Shown: positions 26,975 through 36,305, counted from the stretch's first letter. The stretch is 64,000 nucleotides of DNA from Filifactor alocis ATCC 35896 (GCF_000163895.2 NC_016630.1:1798001-1862000); one strand, 5' to 3'. Numbers and translations: made by a program. The notes: generated from the sequence alone by a model not told the origin.

Positions 26975-27913
26975 CTAAAGAAGTACTTTCCACTTTCCGT
27001 ATCCTTCTTCATCCATTTTGTCCATCGGAATAAAACGAAGTGATGCACTGTTGATACAATAACGAAGTCCACCCAACTCTTTCGGTCCGTCTACAAAGAC
27101 ATGACCTAAGTGAGATTGTCCGTTCTTACTTCTGACTTCCACTCTCTGCATGTTGTGACTCAAATCTTCTACATACTGTAATGACTCCTGATCAATCGGT
27201 CTTGAAAATGCCGGCCAACCACATCCGGAATCAAATTTGTCATCTGATAGGAACAGCGGTTCTCCTGTTGTAATATCCACATAAATCCCTTTTTCAAAGG
27301 TATCGAAATACTCATTGTCAAAAGGAGGCTCTGTATGAGAATGTTGTGTAACCACATACTGTAAGTCTGTCAAATGTTCCATCAAAAAATCATCATCCGG
27401 CTTTTCGTAGACTTCCTCAATTTTCGGTTTTTTGTTCGGAATATCCGTTAAATCCACATGACAGTAGCCCCCTGGATTTTTGTCCAAATACTGTTGATGG
27501 TATTCTTCTGCACGCACAAAGTTGCGTAGAGGCTCCACTTCAACAACAATCGGTTTATCATACTCCTGTTGTTTTGTGGCAACAAAGGCTTTGATTGCCT
27601 CCTCTTCCTCTCCTACAAAATAAATTCCTGTACGATACTGTGTTCCGACATCTCCTCCCTGTTTGTTGACAGAGGTCGGATCAATGATTTTGAAAAATGC
27701 GTCCAACAACATCGTAAGCGATAGTTTCTCTTCGTTATAGACAATGTGAACTGTTTCACTGTGTCCCGTCTGTTTCAAAGTTTCATAAGTTGCCTTGTCG
27801 GACTCTCCGTTTGCATATCCGACTTCTGTAGACAATACTCCCAGCATTTCATGGAAGTATGCCTCTACTCCCCAAAAGCAACCCCCTGCTAAATAAATCT
27901 CTCTCTTTTCCAT
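26975..27913 (-). CDS. msrAB: fused peptide methionine sulfoxide reductase MsrA/MsrB
   Basis: 312 residues. The MsrA domain (about residues 1-155) has the catalytic Cys12 in GGCFWG and reduces the S epimer; the MsrB domain (about 170-312) has GCGWPAF and the catalytic Cys near residue 286 in RYCINSASLRF and reduces the R epimer. The zinc CxxC pairs of many MsrB proteins are absent, as in other fused forms. No signal peptide, so it repairs cytosolic proteins with thioredoxin. Single gene with its own terminator. Confidence 0.97.
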   Translation of the reverse strand: MEKREIYLAGGCFWGVEAYFHEMLGVLSTEVGYANGESDKATYETLKQTGHSETVHIVYNEEKLSLTMLLDAFFKIIDPTSVNKQGGDVGTQYRTGIYFVGEEEEAIKAFVATKQQEYDKPIVVEVEPLRNFVRAEEYHQQYLDKNPGGYCHVDLTDIPNKKPKIEEVYEKPDDDFLMEHLTDLQYVVTQHSHTEPPFDNEYFDTFEKGIYVDITTGEPLFLSDDKFDSGCGWPAFSRPIDQESLQYVEDLSHNMQRVEVRSKNGQSHLGHVFVDGPKELGGLRYCINSASLRFIPMDKMDEEGYGKWKVLL

Positions 27914-28034
27914 CCTCTACACCTTTCCTTTCTTTCCCATTTTTAGAACTCATGATACAAGACAGCAACATCCTGTTTTGTACCTGTATACCAAGATGAA
28001 GTTGCTCTTCCATCACTCTATTGTTTCAAGTTTT

Positions 28035-29321
28035 CTATTGTTTCAAGTCTTTGATTGTTTCTTTCATCTCAAACATTTCCGGACTGTAGTACATACTTGT
28101 CGGAGAGGCAACAAACAGCACGACATCCGGCTGATATTCTTCCACATACGTCTTGATACTTTGTGGACGATTTTCTTTTCGAATATCCAACATTCTAAGT
28201 TCCGACACATTCAAGCTCAAAAAACTGGCAATCGGCATCGCAAAAGAATCTTTGATAACCAATACCTTTGTTCCGTTTTTTACATTACGGTTTTGAACCC
28301 AATCTTCCGACGCACCCCAATCCATAAAGACAATATATTTGTCTTGAAAAATATCTTCCTCCGTGATATATCCGTAAAACAAAAAGCTCTCTTCAAATGT
28401 TCCTTCTCTTTTCTTAATCTGCTTCCCTTCCCGATTCCACTTCGTATAGGACAACGAAGTGTCAAACTTCGGAAGTAAGACCGACACATCATCTTTCTTA
28501 TCATAAAACGCCGTTCCCACTCTCTTTGCGTGAGAACCCAAATATGTTTTCTCCCATTTCTTTTCGTTATACTGCTCACGATTGGTAGAAAGGGATACAT
28601 TCTCCAAAGCCACATCCTTTTGCTCTAAAAACTTTACAATTTGTTGATACCCCCAAAAAGCCGTCGGAATCCTCCAATGTGTATCCGTCTTAAAAAAATC
28701 TTCCTGTTCTCTTAGGACAGTATCTCCGTTTCCCTGAACCGCCAAGGTATTCAAATCCAAGACAGAAATCTGTTTTTCTCTCAATCGATTCACAAACTCA
28801 TCCGCCGTCTGATTTCCATAGTCTGCCACTCCGACAGGAAAAACGGTAGAATTTTTCAAATGCTTGTACGGACACTGCACATAGACAAACGGAATGTCCT
28901 TCGATGTTAAGAACTCGTTTAATTGTTCAAACGAATCGACAAACGAATCGACCTCCACCGGTTTGTCAATCACATAGTACAACATATCTTCTTCTCCGAC
29001 AAATACCGTTCTTGCTCTGTCAGCATCATCCACTACATGACGATGAAGTTTCTTTTGAATCGTACCGTATTGATCCAAAAACTTCTGCCTGTCAAAAAAC
29101 GCCTCGTTATATCGATTCTCTTCCTTAAAAATTGCCTGTTTCATATTCCTATCATTTTCAAAAAAACTTTGTTTCGATGAAAATGCTTCACGATACGCGG
29201 CAAAAAAACCATTCGGACTATAAAAATTGTTATGAATGAAATAATATCCCAAAAAGCAAAAGAACAGTACAGTCAAAACACTGTTTCTTATTTTTTTGAT
29301 GCTATCTTTTGACGAATTCAA
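28035..29321 (-). CDS. AlgJ/AlgX-like SGNH O-acetyltransferase component
   Basis: About 428 residues. I take a TTG start (reading LNSSKDSIKK) because AGGAGG lies nine bases before it; no ATG is well placed. One N-terminal membrane helix (about residues 13-31) anchors a large extracellular domain. The SGNH-type motifs are TDTHWR (Asp-x-His dyad) near residues 208-213 and IKDSFAMP with the candidate Ser near residue 361. In AlgI/AlgJ-type pairs the membrane protein passes acetyl groups to this partner, which places them on a surface polymer. It lies 115 bases downstream of the AlgI-like gene. Confidence 0.82.
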   Translation of the reverse strand: MNSSKDSIKKIRNSVLTVLFFCFLGYYFIHNNFYSPNGFFAAYREAFSSKQSFFENDRNMKQAIFKEENRYNEAFFDRQKFLDQYGTIQKKLHRHVVDDADRARTVFVGEEDMLYYVIDKPVEVDSFVDSFEQLNEFLTSKDIPFVYVQCPYKHLKNSTVFPVGVADYGNQTADEFVNRLREKQISVLDLNTLAVQGNGDTVLREQEDFFKTDTHWRIPTAFWGYQQIVKFLEQKDVALENVSLSTNREQYNEKKWEKTYLGSHAKRVGTAFYDKKDDVSVLLPKFDTSLSYTKWNREGKQIKKREGTFEESFLFYGYITEEDIFQDKYIVFMDWGASEDWVQNRNVKNGTKVLVIKDSFAMPIASFLSLNVSELRMLDIRKENRPQSIKTYVEEYQPDVVLFVASPTSMYYSPEMFEMKETIKDLKQ

Positions 29322-29436
29322 CTGACCGTTCCTCCTCTCCTTCTCTTTTCCAACCTTACCATATCCGACATACCCTAACACAACTCAATTCAGAAACATC
29401 CTATCCGAACTTTCTTCCTCTAAGAACAAAACTTCT

Positions 29437-30867
29437 CTAAAAATTAAAGTAGATAAACGGATTATAACTTCCCTTGACAATAGATACGACCGCACCATAG
29501 AACAACACAGAAATCACAACCATTACAACACCATGGTATCCCAGTTGAAGTTTCCAATTTCTAATCTCTGTCCATTGTTCCAACAAAGGAAATAACGGCA
29601 CGCTTGCCACGATACTCATAACAAACGCAAGACCGTACTCTCTGACATAGAACAAACTTCGTCCCGACACAATACCGGTTGTCCCAAACGAAAACATCGC
29701 ACCAAGATATTGGATTGCATAAGAGAGTGTATCTGCTCGAAAGATAACCCATCCGATCGTAACAAGAACCATCACATAGAGATGTCCGAATATACTGCTC
29801 TCCAACTTTTGTTTCCACTTTTTCGGAAGAAGGAATTTTTCAAAGGATAACCATACAAAATAGTACATTCCCCACAAAATAAATGTCCAGTTCGCTCCAT
29901 GCCAAATTCCCGTCAGCAACCAAACCACAAACAGATTCACAAACTGTCTTGTTTTTCCCACTCGATTTCCGCCCAAAGGGATATACACATAGTCACGGAA
30001 CCACGAACTCAGTGAAATATGCCATCTTCTCCAAAAATCAGTAATCGAAGTTGCTGCATAAGGATAGTTGAAGTTTTCCAAAAAATGAAATCCGAATATC
30101 TTTCCAAGTCCGATTGCCATATCGGAATACCCCGAAAAATCAAAATAAATTTGAAGTGTGTAGCAAATTGCACCCAACCATGCAAAAGACATCCCCAAGT
30201 CAGATGCTGGAGAAGAAAATGCCACATCGGCAACAATTGCCATATTGTTTGCAAGCAACACTTTTTTCAAGAAGCCGACCAAAAACCGTACCGTTCCTTC
30301 TGAAAAATCACTCCAAGTCTCATGACGCTCCTTCATCTCTTTGGCAACCGTTTCATAACGCACAATCGGTCCTGCAATCAACTGCGGAAACAAAGAGACA
30401 TACAATCCGACCAAAAACGGATTTTTTTGGACAGGATTTTCTTTCGGATTGCGATAAATATCCAACACATAACTCATTGCCTGAAATGTAAAAAAAGAAA
30501 TCCCGATCGGCAAAGTAATCTTCCTGAGAGGATAACTTGTTCCAAGCAGTGCGTTTGCATTCACAATGCTAAAGTCCAAATATTTGAACACATAAAACAA
30601 CGATAAGTTTCCAATCACCATAAACCACAGAATAAACTGTTGCGTTTTTTTCGATGATTGAAAACAGTGTATTCCAAGTCCCATCAAATAGTTAAATCCT
30701 ATTGAAGACAACATCAGCAATACAAAAAGAGGTTCTCCGTATCCATAAAAAAAGATACTCACAAAAAACAACCAACTGTTTTTTAATATTCTATGTGGTA
30801 ATAAGTAGTAAATCGCTACTGTAATCGGCAAAAACCAGAACAAAAAAATACCACTGCTAAATAACAT
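29437..30867 (-). CDS. MBOAT-family O-acyltransferase (AlgI/DltB-like)
   Basis: 476 residues, about ten or more membrane helices. The MBOAT signature is complete: RRWHISLSSWFRDYVYIPLG near residues 280-299 and the invariant catalytic His323 in TGIWHGANWTF. It moves an acetyl group across the membrane for O-acetylation of an extracellular polysaccharide or cell-wall polymer. The AlgJ-like gene downstream supports the AlgI rather than DltB role, and no dlt genes are nearby. GAGAGGAAG precedes the ATG. Confidence 0.92.
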   Translation of the reverse strand: MLFSSGIFLFWFLPITVAIYYLLPHRILKNSWLFFVSIFFYGYGEPLFVLLMLSSIGFNYLMGLGIHCFQSSKKTQQFILWFMVIGNLSLFYVFKYLDFSIVNANALLGTSYPLRKITLPIGISFFTFQAMSYVLDIYRNPKENPVQKNPFLVGLYVSLFPQLIAGPIVRYETVAKEMKERHETWSDFSEGTVRFLVGFLKKVLLANNMAIVADVAFSSPASDLGMSFAWLGAICYTLQIYFDFSGYSDMAIGLGKIFGFHFLENFNYPYAATSITDFWRRWHISLSSWFRDYVYIPLGGNRVGKTRQFVNLFVVWLLTGIWHGANWTFILWGMYYFVWLSFEKFLLPKKWKQKLESSIFGHLYVMVLVTIGWVIFRADTLSYAIQYLGAMFSFGTTGIVSGRSLFYVREYGLAFVMSIVASVPLFPLLEQWTEIRNWKLQLGYHGVVMVVISVLFYGAVVSIVKGSYNPFIYFNF

Positions 30868-31195
30868 ACTGTTCTTCCTCTCTTTTTTGATAGCTAAATT
30901 ATATCATACTGTTTCTTAGAATACGATAATCATTTCAGAATCCCCTATCCATCTGAGAATCTCTTATCCGTCACAAAAACTCTTATCCTATCCATCATCC
31001 AACCGAATTCCTATGTTAGTATATCTTCAAAACACCTATCGGATGTTGACCTTCTATATAAATTTCTTCAAATGATTCAAAGCAGAACGGTTTTATTATT
31101 TTGTTATATCGTAACTATGCTCCTCATCTCTTGCCTTATCTTTCGTTCCCATAACTTATCTTTACTTATCTTCCATTTCTTTTTCCAATCAACAA

Positions 31196-31505
31196 TTCTT
31201 TTTCCAATCAACAAAACAATTCATTTCATCCATTTCCAAATAGCCTCTGTTCCTCTTATGACAATCAAAAAGCACCTTGACATCACATGCCTCAGTGCTT
31301 AATAAATCAACTGTCGATTTTTACTCACGAGTCTATCCACAATAGATTCTATTATCCTGTCCGTTATCTTACTGTATTTTTATATTACTCTTTTTTTATT
31401 AATCCGTTTTATCTTACTGTGTTTTATCGTACTTTCTGTATCTTCCATTCTTCCGATTCTTTTCCCAAACAACAAAACAACTGATTTCATCCATTTCCAA
31501 ATAGG
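31196..31505. repeat. pair of imperfect direct repeats about 250 bases apart
   Basis: The sequence CAACAAAACAA, two or three variable bases, then ATTTCATCCATTTCCAAATA occurs in both 31196-31250 and 31450-31505, with weaker matches on either side. On the minus strand the right copy encodes a short basic helix-like frame, the left copy is interrupted by a stop. It may be the remains of a duplicated small gene. Confidence 0.5.
31266..31301 (-). terminator. possible terminator after 31554-31850
   Basis: Minus strand: AAGCAC and GTGCTT pair at the base of a loose hairpin, followed by TTT. A weak call. Confidence 0.4.
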
Positions 31506-31553
31506 CTCTATTTCTCTTTTCAATTTTCATACTTCGTTTTGCCGATGATATTC

Positions 31554-31850
31554 TTACTTTCTTATCCTATCAGAATCTGTTGTCTTCTTCCAAAGGGAAC
31601 TGCTGTTCAAAAGGATAGAGAGGATTGTTAAAATCCACAAAGCCTTCGACATAGCAGGTACGACATCTTCCAACGCAATCCAATCATGTTGAAGAATCCA
31701 CTCTGCACATTCATGATAAAACGCACATAGCGTCAACGAAGTAAACGCCATGCTCAAAAATCGAAGATACTCCGACTTCTTCTCCTGTACATCAAATATC
31801 ACATTCCATACCGCAAATACAATTGCCGCCACACCGAATAACACCCACAT
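31554..31850 (-). CDS. small three-helix membrane protein, hypothetical
   Basis: 98 residues with three hydrophobic helices (about residues 2-18, 29-47 and 67-82) and an acidic loop (EWILQHDWIALEDVV) between the second and third. The ATG follows AGAGGGATATAG, a plausible ribosome binding site. I do not recognise the family. The C-terminal tail is basic, so that end is probably cytosolic. Confidence 0.65.
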   Translation of the reverse strand: MWVLFGVAAIVFAVWNVIFDVQEKKSEYLRFLSMAFTSLTLCAFYHECAEWILQHDWIALEDVVPAMSKALWILTILSILLNSSSLWKKTTDSDRIRK

Positions 31851-32641
31851 CTATATCCCTCTTTTCTATCTGTCAGCAGCCTGTTAGTAACCTGTTATCC
31901 ACAATTCTTCACTTCTGAAACCAACTTCCAAATTTGTCTAAAAAATTATTTTTTCAACAACACAAAAAATAAAGCTACGATTAACAAAACCACTAACATG
32001 ATAAATCCTGAAAACATAATATCTCTCCTTTTTCCAACAACGCTCTGATATGCTATCACAGAAATTGAAACTACACTAACAATATCTGATGAAATTTCGA
32101 CAAATCACGATAGTTTGATTCATCGCTTTTCAACATCATTTCATCAATTATTATGCACATTCATTCTATCATAAAACCAATCCCAAATACTATTGTTACA
32201 AAATTTTTACTCAAATAAAACCCCATTCACGAAATTTCAAACTGTAACCTCTCCTATCAACGATTTCTTTTGATAAAAGTTTGTTTCTACAGTTGAAAAA
32301 CAACAACGCATACGATACACTTAACTTCACAAAACAACACAAACAAACAGCAACAAAAAAAGAGAACTCAAAACCTATAACACATTCTATCTCCTTTTGA
32401 TAACGTCAACTTCTCTTTTTCTGTTGTGAATTACAAACAAGTACAACAATAACTTTTCATTTGTTTCTTTATCATACTCACGATACGATGATGATAACAA
32501 TATATTATTTGAGAGTTCAATAGAAAACAAACCGATTCCATTCCAAAATAAAAAACGAATCATCCTATCACCGGCATCGTTGTATCCCGTTTCTGTTGCA
32601 AATGAACAACAAACTATCACTTTCAGAAAGGAATTCACACT
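31851..32641. other. gap holding a 23-codon membrane peptide gene
   Basis: Apart from the small gene at 31946-32017 I see nothing firm. A minus-strand frame at 32387-32821 runs antisense into the flavoprotein gene and is rejected. The plus-strand region before 32642 should contain the flavoprotein promoter but no clear box pair was found. Confidence 0.5.
31946..32017 (-). CDS. 23-residue single-helix membrane peptide
   Basis: ATG to TAA in 24 codons. The peptide begins MFSG, has about 17 continuous hydrophobic residues (FIMLVVLLIVALFFVLL) and ends in Lys-Lys, a classic single membrane span with the C-terminus in the cytosol. GGAGAG lies five bases before the ATG, a strong site that argues against chance. 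It is too short for standard gene finders. The size and plan resemble KdpF- or CydX-like accessory peptides, or a type I toxin peptide, but nothing nearby decides between these. Confidence 0.6.
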   Translation of the reverse strand: MFSGFIMLVVLLIVALFFVLLKK

Positions 32642-33850
32642 ATGTTCGATATTGCTGTAATCGGCGGAGGATCTGCCGGTATGATGGCAGCCATACACGC
32701 AAGCAAAACTCACAAAGTCATTCTTTTGGAAAAAAACGACTCTCTCGGAAAAAAACTTCTTCTTACCGGAGGAGGTCGATGTAATGTGACTAACAGCATT
32801 CCGATTGAAAATTTCATCCAAAATATTATCGGAAACGGCAAATTTTTGTATAGTGCCTTTTCAAAGTTTGATAACCAGGACATCATTCAGTTTTTTCAAA
32901 GTCGAAACACTCCTCTCAAAGAGGAGGATAACGGAAGAATGTTTCCGGTAAGCGACTCTTCCAAAACCATTTTATCCACTTTAAGACAGGAACTTCAAAA
33001 AAACAATGTTTCTGTTCGATATCATGCAAGAGTAACGGATTGGAATGTAACGGAACATCATATCGAATCCCTTGTTTTGGAGGATAACAGTATCGTTCAA
33101 GCCAAAAACTATATCCTTGCAACGGGAGGAATGTCCTTCCCTCACACAGGCTCGAACGGAGACGGATATCGCCTTGCACAAAAACTCGGACACACAATAA
33201 CCGACCTCTATCCGTCCGAAGTTGCTTTGCGAAGCAATGAGCCGTTTGTTCAGGCACAAACCTTAAAAGGACTCTCCTTGCAAAATATTGAACTCAAAGT
33301 CTTAAATACCAAAAACAAGGCTGTCGTTACTCAAAATTCCGATATTATCTTCACACATTTTGGAATAGCCGGACCGGCAGCATTGAGATGTTCGAGTTTT
33401 GTGTTAAAACAAAAAGAAAGAGAAGTTCCCCTCTCCCTTGACGCTTTGCCAAATATATCCAAAGCAGAACTTCTTCACATCATCCAAGCGGAACCCAAAA
33501 AAGCACTCAAAAATATATTAAAAAACTATCTTCCGCAAAGGTATGCCGATTTTATCTGTATGGAATATGCCGATACCAAAAGCTACCAATTGAATGACAA
33601 AACCTTACAAAGCATCATCGAACACATCAAAGATTTTCGATTCAAAGTAAACGGAAGTCTCCCTATCGAAAAAGCATTTGTTACTGCAGGCGGAATCTCA
33701 CTCAAGGAAATTGATCCGAAAACCATGAAATCAAAAATAATCGACAATCTCTACTTTGCCGGAGAAGTGATGGATATTCATGCCTATACCGGTGGATACA
33801 ACATCACCTGTGCATTTTCAAGCGGACATCTTGCAGGAGAAGTGCTGTAA
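32642..33850 (+). CDS. HI0933/YhiN-family FAD-dependent oxidoreductase
   Basis: 402 residues. The N-terminal FAD-binding Rossmann motif is IGGGSAGMMAAIHA near residues 6-19, followed by the family-specific LLLTGGGRCNVTN near residues 39-51; FTHFGIAGPAALR near residues 239-251 and GYNITCAFSSGHLAGE at the C-terminus complete the HI0933 pattern. Members are flavoproteins of unsettled function; FAD binding is secure, the substrate is not. AGAAAGGA precedes the ATG. It is the first plus-strand gene after a long minus-strand run. Confidence 0.92.
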   Translation: MFDIAVIGGGSAGMMAAIHASKTHKVILLEKNDSLGKKLLLTGGGRCNVTNSIPIENFIQNIIGNGKFLYSAFSKFDNQDIIQFFQSRNTPLKEEDNGRMFPVSDSSKTILSTLRQELQKNNVSVRYHARVTDWNVTEHHIESLVLEDNSIVQAKNYILATGGMSFPHTGSNGDGYRLAQKLGHTITDLYPSEVALRSNEPFVQAQTLKGLSLQNIELKVLNTKNKAVVTQNSDIIFTHFGIAGPAALRCSSFVLKQKEREVPLSLDALPNISKAELLHIIQAEPKKALKNILKNYLPQRYADFICMEYADTKSYQLNDKTLQSIIEHIKDFRFKVNGSLPIEKAFVTAGGISLKEIDPKTMKSKIIDNLYFAGEVMDIHAYTGGYNITCAFSSGHLAGEVL

Positions 33851-34016
33851 ATACATTGTGTATGGATTATGATTTGTCGTATAGGTTGAAATTTTTTCAC
33901 GAATAACGATACCCGTTTAAACATCATGTGTAAAGAGAAACGAGTCAAACCTATAAAATCAAATAAAAAAATGGTACAATATTAAACAAGTATTTGATTT
34001 CGGAGGTGTTTAATTT

Positions 34017-34358
34017 ATAAGTGAAAGAGAAAAGATCATTCGTTTATAGTTTGATATGTGGCTTACACAACAAGACTTAGGAATAGATGATATTTTTTCG
34101 GATGATGTAATTTATATTGAGAGTTGGTGTCCTATGTATGAAAATCGGCAAACAGTAAAGCACTGGTTTAACGAGTGGAATACAAGAGGAAAAGTGCTTG
34201 TGTGACATATAGAGCAGTTTTTTCATAAGAATAATCAAACTATCGTAGAATGGCACTTCAAAAATCAAATGAATAAGGGGAAAGTTGAGGAGTTTGACGG
34301 TATCTCTTTTATTGTTTGGACAACTGATAATATAATCATAAAAAGAGTTTGGATGTAA
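34017..34358 (+). pseudogene. decayed SnoaL-like (NTF2-superfamily) gene
   Basis: A 114-codon frame reads as a nuclear-transport-factor-2-like protein (SDDVIYIESWCPMYENRQTV, then VKHWFNEWN and FDGISFIVW), but the start codon is ATA in place of ATG, codon 11 is TAG and an inner codon that family members have as Trp is TGA. A good GGAGG site still stands before the dead start. All three changes can be explained as G-to-A or C-to-T transitions, the usual drift of an unused gene in an AT-rich genome. The remaining frame is intact. Confidence 0.85.
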
Positions 34359-34444
34359 TTGTAATAATTACAATCCTCATAAAGAGAGTAAAACCCCATT
34401 GTTTAGAAGATAAAAAAGTAAATTGATTTTGAGGAGATAGAATA

Positions 34445-35062
34445 ATGATAGAAAGCAGACCCGAGTTTGATAAAATCACATCGTTTGTTGAGTTTAATAA
34501 ATATTATTGGTATCGTGAAGAACTTTCACAGATATGCAAGTCATTAGGATTAGAGTATAAAGGTACAAAACAGGAACTCAATTATATTATTGAGCAATAC
34601 TTTAAGAGTAATTTAATTAAAAAGTCATCAATAAAAAATGAAAAGAAGAAACTGGAAACCATCACCTTAGATACGCCATTACTTGAGTGTCAGTTTTCCT
34701 TTAACGCAAAATTCAGAGAATATTTCTCCGCTGTAACGGATGTTTCACCTTTTAAATTTACTGCTGATATGGCTACTGCTTGGAGAAAAGTAAAAAGAGA
34801 AAATAATCTGAGTTTTACAATTCAAGATATGCTAAAAGTTTATTATGAGAAATCAGACTATGCCAAATATGATAATTCCGTTTGTCAATGGAATCAATTT
34901 TTAAAGGATTTTTGTGCAGACGAAAATAGTCGCAACTACTCAAACAAATTAAAAGTAGCTGCTATTCTTTGGAAAGCAGTTAAAAATTCAAGGAATGAAA
35001 AAATTTATTCAAAGAATCTTTTAACTGAATATGCACTTGAAATAAAAGAGTATTGCAAGTAG
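34445..35062 (+). CDS. SAP-domain protein
   Basis: 205 residues. About residues 5-55 form a SAP/HeH-like helix-extended loop-helix (REELSQICKSLGLEYKGTKQ near residues 24-43), a motif that in other proteins contacts nucleic acid. The rest is helical with many Lys and Tyr (ADMATAWRKVKRENNLSF near residues 108-125). Homologous plans are found in Firmicutes as SAP domain-containing proteins of unknown function. GAGGAG precedes the ATG and a terminator follows. Directly downstream of the decayed SnoaL-like gene. Confidence 0.8.
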   Translation: MIESRPEFDKITSFVEFNKYYWYREELSQICKSLGLEYKGTKQELNYIIEQYFKSNLIKKSSIKNEKKKLETITLDTPLLECQFSFNAKFREYFSAVTDVSPFKFTADMATAWRKVKRENNLSFTIQDMLKVYYEKSDYAKYDNSVCQWNQFLKDFCADENSRNYSNKLKVAAILWKAVKNSRNEKIYSKNLLTEYALEIKEYCK

Positions 35063-35112
35063 GATATTCTTAGTTTACTAAACTAACAATTTAATAAAAG
35101 CTAACACGAAAG

Positions 35113-35142
35113 CAGTAAATCAAAAAAGGTTTACTGTTTTTT
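35113..35142 (+). terminator. terminator after the SAP-domain gene
   Basis: CAGTAAA and TTTACTG form a seven-pair stem with a ten-base loop, followed by six T, 50 bases past the stop. Confidence 0.8.
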
Positions 35143-35266
35143 CTTTGTCTAAAAGCGAAAAGAAGGACTTATGGAAGAAGAAATAAAAGAACCTCATCTA
35201 CAAGAAATATATTTTCATCTATCCACTTTTTCATAACACTTTCTCCCTTCTTATCATCTGCCTCTA

Positions 35267-35773
35267 TCATTTTTCATCTTGTGACCAAAAATTTTTATCC
35301 TTCCTTCTTTTTTTCTCTTCTCTCTTTTCCTGTTTTTTCTTCTTCATCTCATCTTGTGACCAAAAATCATATTTTTCCACTTCAATTCCGTTCACATAAT
35401 TACGATGATTCAATAGTTGTTGAATTGCCATAAAAAGGGTAAATTTCCAAAAATGGTATATGAACAGAAAAGAAAACAAGGAATTTTTCTCAATGGTGTT
35501 CATCCCTACACCTACACGCATTCCGACAACGATACGAGAAAGAAGTGCCATGACAGGAATGATAATAATCCAAAACCCCAAACTGTTTACCGTATATTGT
35601 TTTTTTGCTCTTTTCAAAACATGTAAATATACTGCGATTACAAAAAAACACCAAAAAGGAGCATCCGTCCACGAGTTTCTACCGGCTAAATAATTAATAC
35701 ATAAATATAAGGTAAACAAAAAATATACCACAGCATCTACAAGAAATACATGTTCCGATATCCAATTCTTCAT
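35267..35773 (-). CDS. tandem membrane-protein array, member 1 (type A)
   Basis: 168 residues. Four hydrophobic helices (roughly residues 8-28, 36-53, 66-86 and 99-118) precede a conserved stretch HRNYVNGIEVEKYDFW and a very basic tail of KKKK/KREEKK type that ends in a second FWSQDEK. The N-terminus MKNWISEHVFLVDAVVYFLF marks type A together with member 3. Family not recognised. AAGGAG precedes the ATG. The last gene of five in the same direction; no terminator was found between the copies. Confidence 0.75.
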   Translation of the reverse strand: MKNWISEHVFLVDAVVYFLFTLYLCINYLAGRNSWTDAPFWCFFVIAVYLHVLKRAKKQYTVNSLGFWIIIIPVMALLSRIVVGMRVGVGMNTIEKNSLFSFLFIYHFWKFTLFMAIQQLLNHRNYVNGIEVEKYDFWSQDEMKKKKQEKREEKKRRKDKNFWSQDEK

Positions 35774-35804
35774 AACACTGACTCCTTCTTATCCTCTAAA
35801 TCTG

Positions 35805-36305
35805 CTATTTTTCATCTCGTGACCAAAAATTTTTATCCTTCCTTCTTTTTTTCTCTTCTCTCTTTTCCTGTTTTTTCTTCTTTCTCTCGTCCTGTGACCA
35901 AAAATCGTATTTTTCCACTTCGATTCCGTTTACATAATTGCGATGATTCAACAGTTGTTCGATAGGAAACAAAAAATGAATCACCCAAACAGGATACATT
36001 GATAAAAATCCAAGAAAACTTTGTTTGTCCACTTTTTCACTAAGACTTGTAAAAAACAGATAGGAAACAAACGTAACGATCGCTTTAACATTACGAACAT
36101 CGACACAGTACACTTCTTTTTCTTTGATAAACGGTTTAAGATATCTATCAATTGAAATCGCCGCTATAAACACCACTACAAACAGAGGAATCATAAATTC
36201 CTTTGTCCATAAACCTTGCTTATAGATGATATACAGTAACGGAAAATTTATGAATGTTAAGAATGCCTCTATAAGAAATACATATTCATCTATCCATTTT
36301 TTCAT
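35805..36305 (-). CDS. tandem membrane-protein array, member 2 (type B)
   Basis: 166 residues with the same plan: MKKWIDEYVFLIEAFLTFIN start, about four membrane helices, PFIKEKEVYCVDVRNVKA near residues 59-76, then PIEQLLNHRNYVNGIEVEKY and the basic tail that closes with a second FW box (NFWSRDEK). It is closest to members 4 and 5 in the membrane part but its tail is almost identical at DNA level to that of member 1, which suggests gene conversion between neighbours. AAGGTGG precedes the ATG. Confidence 0.75.
   Translation of the reverse strand: MKKWIDEYVFLIEAFLTFINFPLLYIIYKQGLWTKEFMIPLFVVVFIAAISIDRYLKPFIKEKEVYCVDVRNVKAIVTFVSYLFFTSLSEKVDKQSFLGFLSMYPVWVIHFLFPIEQLLNHRNYVNGIEVEKYDFWSQDERKKKKQEKREEKKRRKDKNFWSRDEK

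Larger units (their letters stand above)
30868..31553. other. 686-base gap with internal direct repeat
   Basis: No gene is supported; plus-strand frames at 31072-31302 and 31287-31484 are T-rich and lack ribosome binding sites. Two stretches (about 31196-31250 and 31450-31505) are related, and a terminator-like hairpin lies at 31266-31301. Confidence 0.45.

Noticed and set aside
31196..31505. CRISPR array
   Set aside because: Only two imperfect repeats with unequal flanks; no regular spacing and no cas genes in the window.
32387..32821. 144-codon minus-strand frame overlapping the flavoprotein start
   Set aside because: It runs antisense through the FAD-binding region of a recognised gene and has no homologous pattern.
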